Source of the DNA: JB111 sp052093225 | Lineage (GTDB): Bacteria > Actinomycetota > Actinomycetes > Actinomycetales > Actinomycetaceae | Assembly (NCBI GenBank): GCA_052093225.1 | Contig: JBQDDG010000005.1 | Span: forward strand, 32,468 to 96,467 | Direction: 5' to 3' | Length of the DNA stretch: 64,000 bases | Program-made: the position numbers and the translations under genes | Notes under the pieces: generated by a model | Told to the model about the DNA's origin: nothing | Database searches by the model: none | What the model saw: only the letters and a program-made list of their open reading frames with translations | In this document: in pieces, positions 1-8,552 of the stretch | Numbering within the stretch: position 1 is the first letter of the stretch | Layout: every line of letters starts with the position of its first letter

Positions 1-616
1 CCGCCTCGTCGAGCAGCTCGGGGGACAGGACCTTGATCGTGGTGCCAGGCACCGCGGACGCCGCCATCGCCCGCAGCTGCACCTCGCAGACGTACTCGAG
101 GTAGGGCAGCAGGGTGAAGGCCTTGCCGAGCGTCGGACCGGTGGTCAGCGCCCCGTGGTTGGCCATGAGGGCTCCGCTGCGGCCCTCGAGCGCCTTCGCG
201 ACGTTCTCGGCGAGCTCGTCTGTGCCGAAGGTCGCGTACGGCGCCACGCGGATCGGGCCGCCGAACATGCCCGAGTAGTAGTGCGTGGCGGGCACCTCGT
301 CGACCACGGTGCTCAGCGCGGTCGACGCCGGCGCATGGTTGTGCGTGATCGCCCCGACGTTGGTGGCCCGGTAGACCGCGAGGTGCAGGGGGAGCTCGCT
401 CGAGGGCTTGTACCGCGCCTCGATCGCGTTCCCGTCCAGGTCGTGCACCCCGACGTCCTCGGGCCGCATCTCGGCGTACTCCATGCCCGACGGCGAGATG
501 ACGACCTGGTCGCCGACCCGCGCCGACACGTTGCCCGCGGTGCCCACGACGAGCCCCTGGCGCTGCATCTCCTGGCACACGCGCACGACCTCGGCGCGCT
601 CCTTCTCCAACAGCAT
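1..616 (-). CDS. Class II aldolase/adducin family protein (partial, C-terminus beyond window)
   Basis: The 5' part (205 codons) of a Zn-dependent class II aldolase of the fuculose-1-phosphate / ribulose-5-phosphate epimerase fold. The frame shows the G-T-A-G-N-V-S phosphate-binding motif (residues 25-31), the catalytic-base position E74 in PSSELPLH, and metal ligands H92 and H94 (THNH) and H154 (NHGA), so it should be active on a ketose or ketonate 1-phosphate. The start at 616 has GGAGGGAG just upstream. It is the last readable gene of a minus-strand set with the dehydrogenase (29 nt gap) and FGGY kinase upstream; together they could oxidise a polyol, phosphorylate the ketose and cleave it to DHAP plus an aldehyde. 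The substrate cannot be read from the sequence. Confidence 0.85.
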   Translation of the reverse strand, partial: MLLEKERAEVVRVCQEMQRQGLVVGTAGNVSARVGDQVVISPSGMEYAEMRPEDVGVHDLDGNAIEARYKPSSELPLHLAVYRATNVGAITHNHAPASTALSTVVDEVPATHYYSGMFGGPIRVAPYATFGTDELAENVAKALEGRSGALMANHGALTTGPTLGKAFTLLPYLEYVCEVQLRAMAASAVPGTTIKVLSPELLDEA

Positions 617-645
617 GTGTCTCCCTCCGTTCTTGCCTGCCGCGC

Positions 646-1683
646 TCACGGCTGCAGGATGTACTTCGAGCCGCGGCCCTGCGACATGTCCTCGAGCGAC
701 TCGACGAGCGCCTCGAGCGGGCGCACCTCGGTCACCAGGCTCATGCCGTCGAACTTGCCGGTCGAGAGCAGCTCGACGGCGATCTGCACGAACCGCGGCT
801 GGTGGTGGTAGACGCCCTTGAGCGTGTACTCCTTGTAGTGCATGTCCGAGGAGTTGACGGAGAAGGGGGCGTTCTTCGGGGTGCCGCCGAACAGAACGGC
901 GGTGCCGCCGGGACGCAGACCGAGGACGGTCTGCTCCCACACGTTCGGCAGGCCGACGGCCTCGATGGCGACGTCGGCGCCGCGCTCGCCCGGGGTGTAG
1001 GGCCGCACGGCGGCCGCGCACTCCTCCGGCGTCTCGAGCCCGGAGAGGTCGACGGTGACGGCGGCTCCCGCCTCCTTGGCCTGCTCGAGCCGGCCGGCCG
1101 AGCGGTCGGCGACGACGACGGTCGCGCCGCGCAGCTGGGCGAGCCGGAGGAACATCTGCCCGATGGGGCCGGCGCCGTTGATCACCACGGTGTCCCCGAG
1201 CGCGATGCCCGACTCGTGCATGCCGTGGACCACCGTGGACAGCGGCTCGAGCGGGGCGGCCGCCTCGAAGGGGAGCGAGTCCGGGATGACGTAGGTGTTC
1301 CGGTCGACGATCGCCTTCGGCACGACGATCTGCTCGGCGAACGCGCCGTTGAGGTACTGGAGGTTCTCGCACAGCGACTCGCGACCGATCGTGCACGCCC
1401 AGCAGGCGCCGCAGGGGGCGGTGTTGGCGGCGACGACGCGCTGGCCGACGGAGAATTTCTCGACGCCCTCGCCGACCTCGGTGACGACGCCGGCGAACTC
1501 GTGGCCGAACCGCGCCGGCAGGGTCGGGAAGAGCGTGGGGTGCCCGCGCCGGTAGGACTTCAGGTCGGTCCCGCACGTGGCGGCTGCCTTGATCTCGACG
1601 GCGATCTCACCGGGTCCGGGACGGCCCTCTGGGACGTCCTCGAGCCGGAGGTCACCGGGACCGTGGAACATGTAGGCGCGCAT
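646..1683 (-). CDS. Zinc-dependent medium-chain alcohol (polyol) dehydrogenase
   Basis: 345-residue medium-chain dehydrogenase of the sorbitol/threonine dehydrogenase type. Catalytic zinc ligands are C37, H61 and E62 (GHE), with a PLEPL glutamate near 145. The structural zinc lobe has C91, C94, C97 and C105. The Rossmann GAGPIG is at 169-174. The family oxidises secondary alcohols of polyols or sugars using NAD(P)+. Length is normal and the start has GAGGGAGAG upstream. It lies between a FGGY kinase and a class II aldolase, so it probably makes or interconverts the ketose that the kinase phosphorylates. The exact substrate (pentitol, hexitol or deoxy-sugar) is unresolved. Confidence 0.85.
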   Translation of the reverse strand: MRAYMFHGPGDLRLEDVPEGRPGPGEIAVEIKAAATCGTDLKSYRRGHPTLFPTLPARFGHEFAGVVTEVGEGVEKFSVGQRVVAANTAPCGACWACTIGRESLCENLQYLNGAFAEQIVVPKAIVDRNTYVIPDSLPFEAAAPLEPLSTVVHGMHESGIALGDTVVINGAGPIGQMFLRLAQLRGATVVVADRSAGRLEQAKEAGAAVTVDLSGLETPEECAAAVRPYTPGERGADVAIEAVGLPNVWEQTVLGLRPGGTAVLFGGTPKNAPFSVNSSDMHYKEYTLKGVYHHQPRFVQIAVELLSTGKFDGMSLVTEVRPLEALVESLEDMSQGRGSKYILQP

Positions 1684-1755
1684 GCGCTCTCCCTCTCTTC
1701 TGGGCGGGGGCGGGCCGGTCGGCCCGCCCCCGGGGTGGTCGTGGTTCGGTCGCCG

Positions 1756-3306
1756 CTACTCGACGTCGGTGACCTCGGCGTCGGGGTACTTCGTGGCGAA
1801 GGCCTGCAGCTTGTCGGTGCTGGACTTCAGGGACTCGTACAGCTCGCCCTGGATCTCGCCGAGCTCGGTGTAGATCTCGTGCCGTTCCTGGTCCGGCTCG
1901 GTGACGTCGCCGAACCGCGCCATGGCCTGGGCGGCCGTGCGCACGGACGTGTCCCCGTGCGCGCCGGTGGACGCCATCGCGAGCACGCCGGCGCCGAGGG
2001 CCGAGATCTCGTCCTCGAGGCAGGCGGTGATCGGCTTGCCGCTCGTGTCGGCCATGATCTGGCGCCACAGCGGGGAGCGGACGCCGCCGCCCATGGCGCG
2101 CACGGTGGTGATCGTGGTGCCGGTGGCCCTCTCCAGACCGTCGAGCGAGCGGGCCATCTCCAGGCCGATCGCCTCGAGCAGGGAGCGGTACATCGAGCCG
2201 CGGCCGTGCGAGCCGCGCCAGCCGACGACGGCGCCGCGCGCGATCGGGTCCCAGTGCGGGCTCTGCACGGCGTTCCAGTAGGGCATCGTCACGAGACCGC
2301 CGGAGCCGGGTGCGCGCTCGGCGGCCATCCGCTCGAGCTGCGGGTCGGGACGTCCGCGGAGCTCGGGGTTCCAGAACGCCGTGCGGTACCACGTGGGCAG
2401 GAAGGCGCCCGAGGACTGGAGGACCTCGAGGACGTAGGTGTCGGCGACGCCGCCCGCGAGCGTGCGGTAGACGGGGCCGAAGGCGTACTCCTCGGACAGG
2501 ACGCCGGCCACGACGGCGGTGCCGAGGTTCATGTAGAGCGTCTCCTCGTCGACCGAGGCGGCACCGATGCCGGCGCCCTGCCCGTCGCCGAGGCCCGCCA
2601 CGAGCGTCACCGGCTGGGTGAGACCCCAGCCGTCGAGGACGGACTCCTGGATCTGACCGAGCACCTCGCCGGGCTTGTGGAGCTCGACCATCTGGTCCTC
2701 GCGGACCCCGGCGATCTCCAGGAGGGAGGAGTCGTAGGTCTGACGGGCGATGTCGAACAGGCCGAGGGAGTCGGCGCAGGCGACGGAGTCCTTCCACTCG
2801 CCGATGAGCTTCTTGACGAGGAACGCGTGGACATTGACCACGCGGTCGGCCTTGTCCAGGACGCCGGGCTCGTTCTCCTTGACCCACGCCATCTTGTAGA
2901 TCGCGGGCGTGACGTCCGCGGGCTTGCCGGACAGCTCCCAGATCTCCTGGGTGCCGTACTTCAGGATCTGGTCCGAGGCCCGGATGTCCATCCAGAGGAT
3001 GCCGTTGCGCAGCGGCGTCCCGTCCTCGGTGAAGGGTGCGAACGTCTCGCGCTGGTGGGTGACGCCCATCGCGACGATGCGTTCCTTGTCGGCATTCTTC
3101 AGCTGGGAGACGGCGGCGGCGACGGCGTCGTTCGTCGAGTCCCACCAGGCGTTCGGGTCGTGCTCGGCGAAGCCCTGCTGCGGGCTGCGGAGCTGGATCT
3201 CGCGCTTGCCGAGGGCGAGGACCTTGCCCTCGGGGTCGACGATGATGGCCTTGCTCGACGTGGTCGACGAGTCGACGGCGATGACGAGCGGTGACGAAGT
3301 GGACAT
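1756..3306 (-). CDS. FGGY-family carbohydrate kinase (xylulokinase-like)
   Basis: 516-residue sugar kinase with the ASKHA fold. The N-terminal phosphate-1 motif AVDSSTTSSKA starts near residue 10, followed by THQRE, WMDIRA, the catalytic-Asp region GLGDGQGAGIG (about 245-255), MNLGT, and a C-terminal adenosine-binding RAMGGGVRSPLW. ATP-dependent phosphorylation of a ketose or polyol is expected. I chose the ATG at 3306 because the FGGY homology begins with it; the frame stays open further upstream but is repeat-rich and non-homologous. It is first in a minus-strand set with the dehydrogenase and aldolase, 73 nt before the former. Two overlapping palindromes lie about 100 bp upstream. Substrate unknown; it resembles xylulokinase more than glycerol kinase. 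Confidence 0.82.
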   Translation of the reverse strand: MSTSSPLVIAVDSSTTSSKAIIVDPEGKVLALGKREIQLRSPQQGFAEHDPNAWWDSTNDAVAAAVSQLKNADKERIVAMGVTHQRETFAPFTEDGTPLRNGILWMDIRASDQILKYGTQEIWELSGKPADVTPAIYKMAWVKENEPGVLDKADRVVNVHAFLVKKLIGEWKDSVACADSLGLFDIARQTYDSSLLEIAGVREDQMVELHKPGEVLGQIQESVLDGWGLTQPVTLVAGLGDGQGAGIGAASVDEETLYMNLGTAVVAGVLSEEYAFGPVYRTLAGGVADTYVLEVLQSSGAFLPTWYRTAFWNPELRGRPDPQLERMAAERAPGSGGLVTMPYWNAVQSPHWDPIARGAVVGWRGSHGRGSMYRSLLEAIGLEMARSLDGLERATGTTITTVRAMGGGVRSPLWRQIMADTSGKPITACLEDEISALGAGVLAMASTGAHGDTSVRTAAQAMARFGDVTEPDQERHEIYTELGEIQGELYESLKSSTDKLQAFATKYPDAEVTDVE

Positions 3307-3407
3307 GTGGACCTCGAATCGACGGTGATCGGCACCGTGGCCGCCAACGGCCGCCGGCGAGGGCCGACGGTCCGGCGTTGGCCCTGCCCTAATGTCACCA
3401 CATCCGA

Positions 3408-3432
3408 TGGTGGATCCACCAGTAGAACTGGT
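3408..3432. promoter_or_regulatory. Overlapping palindromes, candidate repressor operator
   Basis: Two perfect inverted repeats overlap: TGGTGGATCCACCA (3408-3421) and ACCAGT-AGA-ACTGGT (3418-3432). TGGT/ACCA half-sites are common in operators of FadR-type GntR regulators, although the 6-bp gap of the first palindrome is wider than usual. The block is about 100 bp upstream of the kinase start. No regulator gene is adjacent, so the assignment is inference. Confidence 0.5.
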
Positions 3433-3480
3433 AATTCGCACGATCGTCGACGCCGCCTGAACTTTCGTGCAGCACTGTGT

Positions 3481-3550
3481 CCGGGAGCCGGGAGCCGGGA
3501 GCCGGGAGCCGGAAGCCGGAAGCCGGAAGCCGGAAGCCGGGAGCCGGAAG
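3481..3550. repeat. Ten-copy 7-bp tandem repeat CCGGRAG
   Basis: Ten exact-length head-to-tail heptamers: four CCGGGAG, four CCGGAAG, one CCGGGAG, one CCGGAAG. The array lies between prpC and the kinase operator. Seven is not a multiple of three, so copy-number change would be tolerated only outside genes. It is a candidate slippage-prone spacer. Confidence 0.95.
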
Positions 3551-3577
3551 CGGGTGCAGGCGTGTCCCGTCAGCCGG

Positions 3578-4708
3578 TCAGAGGTGCCGCTCGGCCGGCC
3601 CCGAGTACTCCGACAGCGGCCGGATGAGCGCATTGCTCGCGCGCTGCTCCATCACGTGCGCGGCCCAGCCGGTGATGCGGGCGGCCACGAATAGCGGGGT
3701 GAACAAGTCGGTGTCGAAACCGATGAGGTGGTACGCGGGGCCGGACGGATAGTCGAGGTTCGGCAGGATGTTCTTGGCCGCCGTCATCTCCCGCTCGAGC
3801 GCGTCGTAGAGGGCGAGCAGATCCGGCCGGTCGTAGTGCTCGACGAGCGTGTCGAGCGCGGCCTTCATCGTGGGGACCCGGGAGTCGCCGCTCTTGTAGA
3901 CGCGGTGGCCGAACCCCATGATCTTGCGCTTCTCGGCGAGGGCCTGCGTCAGCCAGTCGCCGGCGCGGTCGGCCGAACCGATCTCCTCGAACACGTGCAT
4001 GACGGCCTCGTTCGCCCCGCCGTGCAGCGGCCCCTTGAGGGCGCCGATCGCCGCGGTGACGGCGGAGTGGAGGTCGGCGAGCGTGGAGGTGACGACGCGC
4101 GCGGTGAACGTCGAGGCGTTGAACGAGTGCTCGGCGTAGAGCACCATCGAGCGCCGGAACGCGTCGGCGACGACCGGGTCGGCCTCCTCGCCGAACGTCA
4201 TCCACAGGAAGTTGGCCGCGTGGTCGAGGTCGTCCCGGGGCTCGACGGCGTCCTGGCCCCACCGGCGCCGCTGGTCATAGGCGATGACGATAGGCAGCTG
4301 GGCGAGCAGCCGGGTGGCCTTCTCCAGCTCGGCGGCGGGGGAGGAGTCCTCGGACAGCGGGTCCTGCGCCCCGAGCACCGACACCGCGGTGCGGACCACG
4401 TCCATGGGGTGCGCGGAGGTGGGCAGCGCGTCGATGACGGCGCGCAGCTCCGGGTCGAGGCGGCGGTGGCTGCGCTCGGCACCGACGAAGGCGTCCGTCT
4501 CGGCCGCGGTGGGCAGCTCGCCCTGCCAGAGCAGGTAGGCGACCTCCTCGAAGGAGAGGTTCGCGGCGAGCTCCTGGACGGGGTAGCCGCGGTAGAGCAG
4601 GGAGTTCGTCTCCGGGTTGACCTTCGAGATCTCGGTGGTGTCGGCGACGACCCCGACGAGGCCCTTGCGGATCTCGGGCTCGGTGGCCGGTGCGGGCTGC
4701 TGCGTCAT
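3578..4708 (-). CDS. prpC: 2-methylcitrate synthase (citrate synthase family)
   Basis: 376-residue type I citrate synthase fold enzyme that condenses propionyl-CoA with oxaloacetate to 2-methylcitrate. Active-site residues are visible: H194 (AEHSFNAST), H229 (KGPLHGGANE), H268 (FGHRVYK) and D319 (NLDYPSG). Length fits short PrpC/CitA enzymes rather than the roughly 430-residue hexameric GltA. It is the third gene of prpD-prpB-prpC, separated from prpB by 113 bp. The operon context decides the substrate; the sequence alone would also allow plain citrate synthase activity, which PrpC enzymes often retain. Confidence 0.9.
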   Translation of the reverse strand: MTQQPAPATEPEIRKGLVGVVADTTEISKVNPETNSLLYRGYPVQELAANLSFEEVAYLLWQGELPTAAETDAFVGAERSHRRLDPELRAVIDALPTSAHPMDVVRTAVSVLGAQDPLSEDSSPAAELEKATRLLAQLPIVIAYDQRRRWGQDAVEPRDDLDHAANFLWMTFGEEADPVVADAFRRSMVLYAEHSFNASTFTARVVTSTLADLHSAVTAAIGALKGPLHGGANEAVMHVFEEIGSADRAGDWLTQALAEKRKIMGFGHRVYKSGDSRVPTMKAALDTLVEHYDRPDLLALYDALEREMTAAKNILPNLDYPSGPAYHLIGFDTDLFTPLFVAARITGWAAHVMEQRASNALIRPLSEYSGPAERHL

Positions 4709-4821
4709 GGTGGGTCCCGTCTGTGTCGAGGTTGCTGCGGCGTGCTGCGTTTCGGTGGAGATGGGGCAGGGCCGGCCCGGGTGATCCTGTGCCGGCCCAG
4801 GTCGGCCAGGGCCCGCCCGGG

Positions 4822-5715
4822 TCAGGGCCGGTAGGTGAAGATCGAGGAGTCGAAGGTGTTGTAGGCGGCGTAGTCGAGCAGCTCGTAGAGCCGAGCGCGG
4901 GTCTGCATCTCGCCCACCACGGAGCTCAGCGTCCCCTCCTCGCGCAGGACGTCCAGGTGCCGCTCGGCGGCGCCCATCGCGCTGCGCAGCAGGGAGACCG
5001 GGTGGATGACGAGGTTGATCCCCACGCTCTCCAGCTGGGCGTGGGTGAAGAGCTCGGACCTGCCGAACTCGGTCATGTTGGCGAGCACCGGCACGTCGAC
5101 GGCGGCGCGGACCGCGGCGAACTCCTCCAGCGTGCGCATGGCCTCGGGGAAGATCGCGTCGGCCCCGGCGTCGACGAGGGCCTTCGCCCGGTCGGCGGCG
5201 GCGTCCAGCCCGTCGACGGCCCGGACGTCGGTGCGCGCCATGACGAGGAAGCCCGGGTCCCGGCGGGCGTCCACGGCGGCGCGGATCCGCTGGGTGGCCG
5301 TGGCGAGGTCGACGACCTGCTTGCCGTCGAGGTGGCCGCAGCGCTTGGGGTTGACCTGGTCCTCGATGTGGGCGCCCGCGAGCCCCGCGTCCTCGAGCAC
5401 GTGGATCGAGCGCGCGACGTTCATGGGCTCGCCGAACCCGGTGTCGGCGTCGACGATCGTCGGCAGGTCCGTCACGCGGGCGATCTGGCCAGCGCGCTGC
5501 GCCACCTCGGTGAGGGTCGTCAGCCCGATGTCCGGCAGGCCGAGGTCGGCGGCCAGGACCGCGCCGGAGACGTAGACGCCGTCGAACCCCTTGTCCTCGA
5601 TGAGCCGGGCCGAGAGCGGGTTGAACGCGCCGGGCAGCACCTGGATCCGCCCGGAGGCGAGCCTCTCGCGCAGGTTGCGGCGCTTGTCTGCGGCTGAGGT
5701 GGGGGCGTGGAGCAT
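4822..5715 (-). CDS. prpB: 2-methylisocitrate lyase
   Basis: 297-residue member of the isocitrate lyase/PEP mutase superfamily. It cleaves 2-methylisocitrate to pyruvate and succinate, the last step of the methylcitrate cycle. Mg-binding VDADTGFG (D89, D91), IEDQ (about 118-120) and the catalytic-loop K124-R-C-G-H (nucleophile C126) are intact. The ATG at 5715 directly abuts the prpD stop (5716-5718), so the two genes are translationally coupled. Confidence 0.93.
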   Translation of the reverse strand: MLHAPTSAADKRRNLRERLASGRIQVLPGAFNPLSARLIEDKGFDGVYVSGAVLAADLGLPDIGLTTLTEVAQRAGQIARVTDLPTIVDADTGFGEPMNVARSIHVLEDAGLAGAHIEDQVNPKRCGHLDGKQVVDLATATQRIRAAVDARRDPGFLVMARTDVRAVDGLDAAADRAKALVDAGADAIFPEAMRTLEEFAAVRAAVDVPVLANMTEFGRSELFTHAQLESVGINLVIHPVSLLRSAMGAAERHLDVLREEGTLSSVVGEMQTRARLYELLDYAAYNTFDSSIFTYRP

Positions 5716-7242
5716 CTAGAGGATCCCTTCGGGACGGCCGGCCGCCGCGAGGGTCTCGGCCGGGGCGGTGATCGTCAGCCCGCCCAGCTCCGCGGGTGTG
5801 AGGTCCGCCAGGCGCTGTGCGACGTCGAGGAAGCGGGCCGACTCGACCTCGGCGAGGACGCCGGTCGCCAGCGTGGAGAACTTGTCGATGTACTGGGCGC
5901 GGGCGAAGGGCCGGGCGCCGCCCGGGTGGGCGTCCGCGAGCGCGAGCTCGTCACTGAGGACGGTGCCGTCCGTGAGCGTGACGACGAGGCGGCCCCCGAA
6001 CGCCTTCACCTCGGGGTCCTCGGAGTGGTAGCGCTCCGTCCACGCAGGGTCCTCGGTGGTGGTGATCTTCTGCCACAGGGCCACGGTGTCGGCACGCCTC
6101 GCGCGCTCGGGCGCGTAGGAGTGCTCGTGGTGCCACCCGCCGTCCTGCAGGGCGACGGCGAGGATGTAGGGGATCGAGTGGTCGAGCGTCTCCCGCGTGG
6201 CGTCCGGTGAGTACTTCTGCGGGTCGTTCGCGCCGGACCCGATGACGTGGTGGGTGTGGTGGCTCGTCTCCAGGACGATGCTCGCCACGCGCTCGGCGTC
6301 CCGGACCTCGGGGTACCGGTCGCCGAGCCGGCGTGCGAGGTCGATGATCGCCTGCGCCTGGTACTCCGCGGAGTGCTCCTTCGTGTAGGTCCGCAGGATC
6401 GCGCGACGCGGCTCGCCGGGGCCGGGCAGGTCGACGTCGTAGCCGGCGCCGGGGCCGTCGAGGAGCCAGGCGATGACGCCGTCCTCGCCCTCGTAGACCG
6501 GCTCGGGCGAGGACTGGCCGCGCACCGCGCGGTCGACGGCCTCGATCGCGACCTTGCCGGCGAACGCCGGCGCGTAGGCCTTCCACGTCGAGATCTGGCC
6601 CTTGCGCGACTGGCGGGTCGCGGTCGTCGTGTGGAGCGACTGCCCCACGGCCTGGAAGATCGTCGTGGTGTCGAGCTGCAGGAGCGTGCCGAGGCCCGCC
6701 GCGACGGCGGGAGCCAGGTGGGCGACGTGGTCGATCTTGTGCTTGTGCAGGGAGATCGCGGTGACGAGGGAGACCTGCACCTCGTAGGCCGTGGCGATCG
6801 CCGCCACGAGGTCAGCGCCCGAGATCCCGCGCGCCTGGCCGAGGTGCTGGGCGACGGCGAGGATCGGGGCGATCGTGTCCCCGGGGTGGGAGTAGTCCGC
6901 CGCGAGGAAGGTGTCGTGGAAGTCGAGCTCGCGCACCGCCACGCCGTTGGCCCAGGCCGCCCACTCGGGCGCGACCCGCTCGGTGGTCTCGAGCCCGACG
7001 ACGGTCGAGCCGGGGGAGCGCGAGCGGTCCCGTGCCTGCGCGCGCGCAGCGACGACCGGTGCACGGCTGAGCGAGGCGGCGCCGACGGCGTGGTTGTCGA
7101 TGACGCGGTTGATCACCATGTCGGTCACCTCGGCGTCAGGGGCGACGCGCCCGGCGGCGAGCTCGGCGATCGCCCAGGCGAGCTGTCGCTCGCGGGGGAG
7201 GTCATCGGCGGACGGGTGCACGGTGACGTGGTGTCGGGTCAT
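5716..7242 (-). CDS. prpD: 2-methylcitrate dehydratase
   Basis: 508-residue MmgE/PrpD family protein, full length for the family. It dehydrates 2-methylcitrate to 2-methyl-cis-aconitate. Typical segments are ELDFHDTFLAADYSHPGD, KAYAPAFAGKVAIEAV, KEHSAEYQAQA and an HSIPYILAVAL stretch. I chose the ATG at 7242 because GAGAGG lies just upstream; an earlier in-frame start adds only 14 arginine-rich residues. It heads prpD-prpB-prpC. No aconitase-type gene or prp regulator is adjacent. It diverges from aroC across a 92-bp gap. Confidence 0.92.
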   Translation of the reverse strand: MTRHHVTVHPSADDLPRERQLAWAIAELAAGRVAPDAEVTDMVINRVIDNHAVGAASLSRAPVVAARAQARDRSRSPGSTVVGLETTERVAPEWAAWANGVAVRELDFHDTFLAADYSHPGDTIAPILAVAQHLGQARGISGADLVAAIATAYEVQVSLVTAISLHKHKIDHVAHLAPAVAAGLGTLLQLDTTTIFQAVGQSLHTTTATRQSRKGQISTWKAYAPAFAGKVAIEAVDRAVRGQSSPEPVYEGEDGVIAWLLDGPGAGYDVDLPGPGEPRRAILRTYTKEHSAEYQAQAIIDLARRLGDRYPEVRDAERVASIVLETSHHTHHVIGSGANDPQKYSPDATRETLDHSIPYILAVALQDGGWHHEHSYAPERARRADTVALWQKITTTEDPAWTERYHSEDPEVKAFGGRLVVTLTDGTVLSDELALADAHPGGARPFARAQYIDKFSTLATGVLAEVESARFLDVAQRLADLTPAELGGLTITAPAETLAAAGRPEGIL

Positions 7243-7334
7243 GGGGCCCTCTCGGCGGCGGTGACGGTGCTCCAAGAGTCTCACGTCGCGGGGTCTGCGG
7301 GAGCGGGTCGATCCCGGATGGGATGATCTCTCCC

Positions 7335-8552
7335 ATGCTGAGCTGGACCACTGCCGGGGAGTCCCACGGCCAGGCGCTCGTCGCCGTGCTGCAGGGCGTG
7401 CCCGCGGGCGTCGCGATCACCACCGACGAGATCACCGCCGCCCTCGCGCGGCGCAGGCTCGGGTACGGCCGCGGTGCCCGCATGAAGTTCGAGACCGACG
7501 TCGTCACGCTGCTCGGCGGCGTGCGCCACGGGGTGACGATGGGCGGTCCGGTCGCGATGACGATCGGCAACGCCGAGTGGCCCAAGTGGCAGACGGTGAT
7601 GTCCGCCGACCCGGTGGACCCGAACGACCTGCTCGTGGACGCCGGCACCGGCGACGAGCGCGAGGTGGCCCGCAACCGGCCGCTCACCCGGCCGCGCCCA
7701 GGGCACGCCGACCTCACCGGCATGCGGAAGTACCACCTCGACGACGCCCGGCCGGTCCTCGAGCGGGCCTCCGCCAGGGAGACGGCCGCCCGGGTGGCGC
7801 TGGGCACGGTCGCCGCGGCTGTCCTCGAGCAGGTCGCGGGCGTCCGCCTCGTCTCGCACACGCTCGCCGTCGGCCCGGTCCGGGTCCCGGAGGGGGCCGA
7901 CCTGCCGACGCCCGACGACGTGGCGGCGCTCGACGCGAGCCCGCTGCGCTGCCTGGTCCCCGGCGCGGCCGAGGACATGGTCGCCGAGGTGGACGCGACG
8001 AAGAAGGACGGCGACACCGTCGGCGGGATCGTCGAGGTGCTGGCCTACGGCGTGCCCCCGGGCCTGGGGTCCTTCGTCTCCGGTGCGGAGCGGCTCGACT
8101 CCCGGCTCGCCGGCGCCGTCATGGGGATCCAGGCGGTCAAGGGCGTCGAGATCGGGGACGGGTTCGCGACCGCCGGCCGGCGCGGGTCGCAGGCGCACGA
8201 CGAGATCACCCACGACGCCGACGGACGCATCACCCGCTCGACCAACCGGGCCGGCGGCACCGAGGGCGGGATGAGCAACGGCGAGATCCTCCGGGTGCGC
8301 GCGGCGCTCAAGCCGATCTCGACGGTCCCGCGCGCGCTGGCCACGGTCGACGTCACCACCGGCGAGGACGCGACCGCGCTGCACCAGCGCTCCGACACCT
8401 GCCACGTGGCCCCGGGCGCGGTCGTCGCCGAGGCGATGGTCGCCCTCGTGCTCGCGCAGGCGCTGCTGGAGAAGACCGGCGGCGACTCGCTCGCCGAGGC
8501 GCGTCGCAACCTCGAGGGCTACCTGGCGGCGATCCCGGAGCACCAGCGGTGA
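7335..8552 (+). CDS. aroC: Chorismate synthase
   Basis: 405-residue enzyme converting 5-enolpyruvylshikimate-3-phosphate to chorismate using reduced FMN. The N-terminal GESHGQALVAVL, the central RPGHADLTGMRKYHLDDARPVLERASARETAARVALG block and the C-terminal NRAGGTEGGMSNGE are the family signatures. The family begins MLxWxTxGESHG, so I start at 7335 rather than the in-frame ATG four codons earlier. It overlaps the next gene by 4 bp (GTGA), giving a coupled aroC-aroKB-aroK-like operon. An inverted repeat ATCCC-N4-GGGAT (7311-7324) sits immediately upstream. Confidence 0.94.
   Translation: MLSWTTAGESHGQALVAVLQGVPAGVAITTDEITAALARRRLGYGRGARMKFETDVVTLLGGVRHGVTMGGPVAMTIGNAEWPKWQTVMSADPVDPNDLLVDAGTGDEREVARNRPLTRPRPGHADLTGMRKYHLDDARPVLERASARETAARVALGTVAAAVLEQVAGVRLVSHTLAVGPVRVPEGADLPTPDDVAALDASPLRCLVPGAAEDMVAEVDATKKDGDTVGGIVEVLAYGVPPGLGSFVSGAERLDSRLAGAVMGIQAVKGVEIGDGFATAGRRGSQAHDEITHDADGRITRSTNRAGGTEGGMSNGEILRVRAALKPISTVPRALATVDVTTGEDATALHQRSDTCHVAPGAVVAEAMVALVLAQALLEKTGGDSLAEARRNLEGYLAAIPEHQR

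Larger units (their letters stand above)
3307..3577. other. Intergenic region upstream of the FGGY kinase
   Basis: 271 bp between the stop of prpC and the start of the kinase, both on the minus strand. It holds a perfect 70-bp heptamer array (3481-3550) and two overlapping palindromes (3408-3432). It contains no credible gene. The control region of the sugar set must lie here unless it is read through from prpC. Confidence 0.7.

Noticed and set aside
802..3294. 830-codon open frame on the plus strand
   Set aside because: It lies antisense to the dehydrogenase and kinase genes. Its translation is Gly/Val/Asp/Arg low-complexity without motifs, as expected for a GC-rich shadow frame.
4709..4821. 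Regulatory hairpin between prpB and prpC
   Set aside because: The GGCCC/GGGCC-rich sequence can fold in several ways, and no single stem stands out from the GC-rich background.
7577..8548. N-terminal extension of the aroKB frame into aroC
   Set aside because: The frame stays open by chance; this part is Arg/Gly/Pro-rich and out of frame with aroC. Kinase homology begins after 8549.
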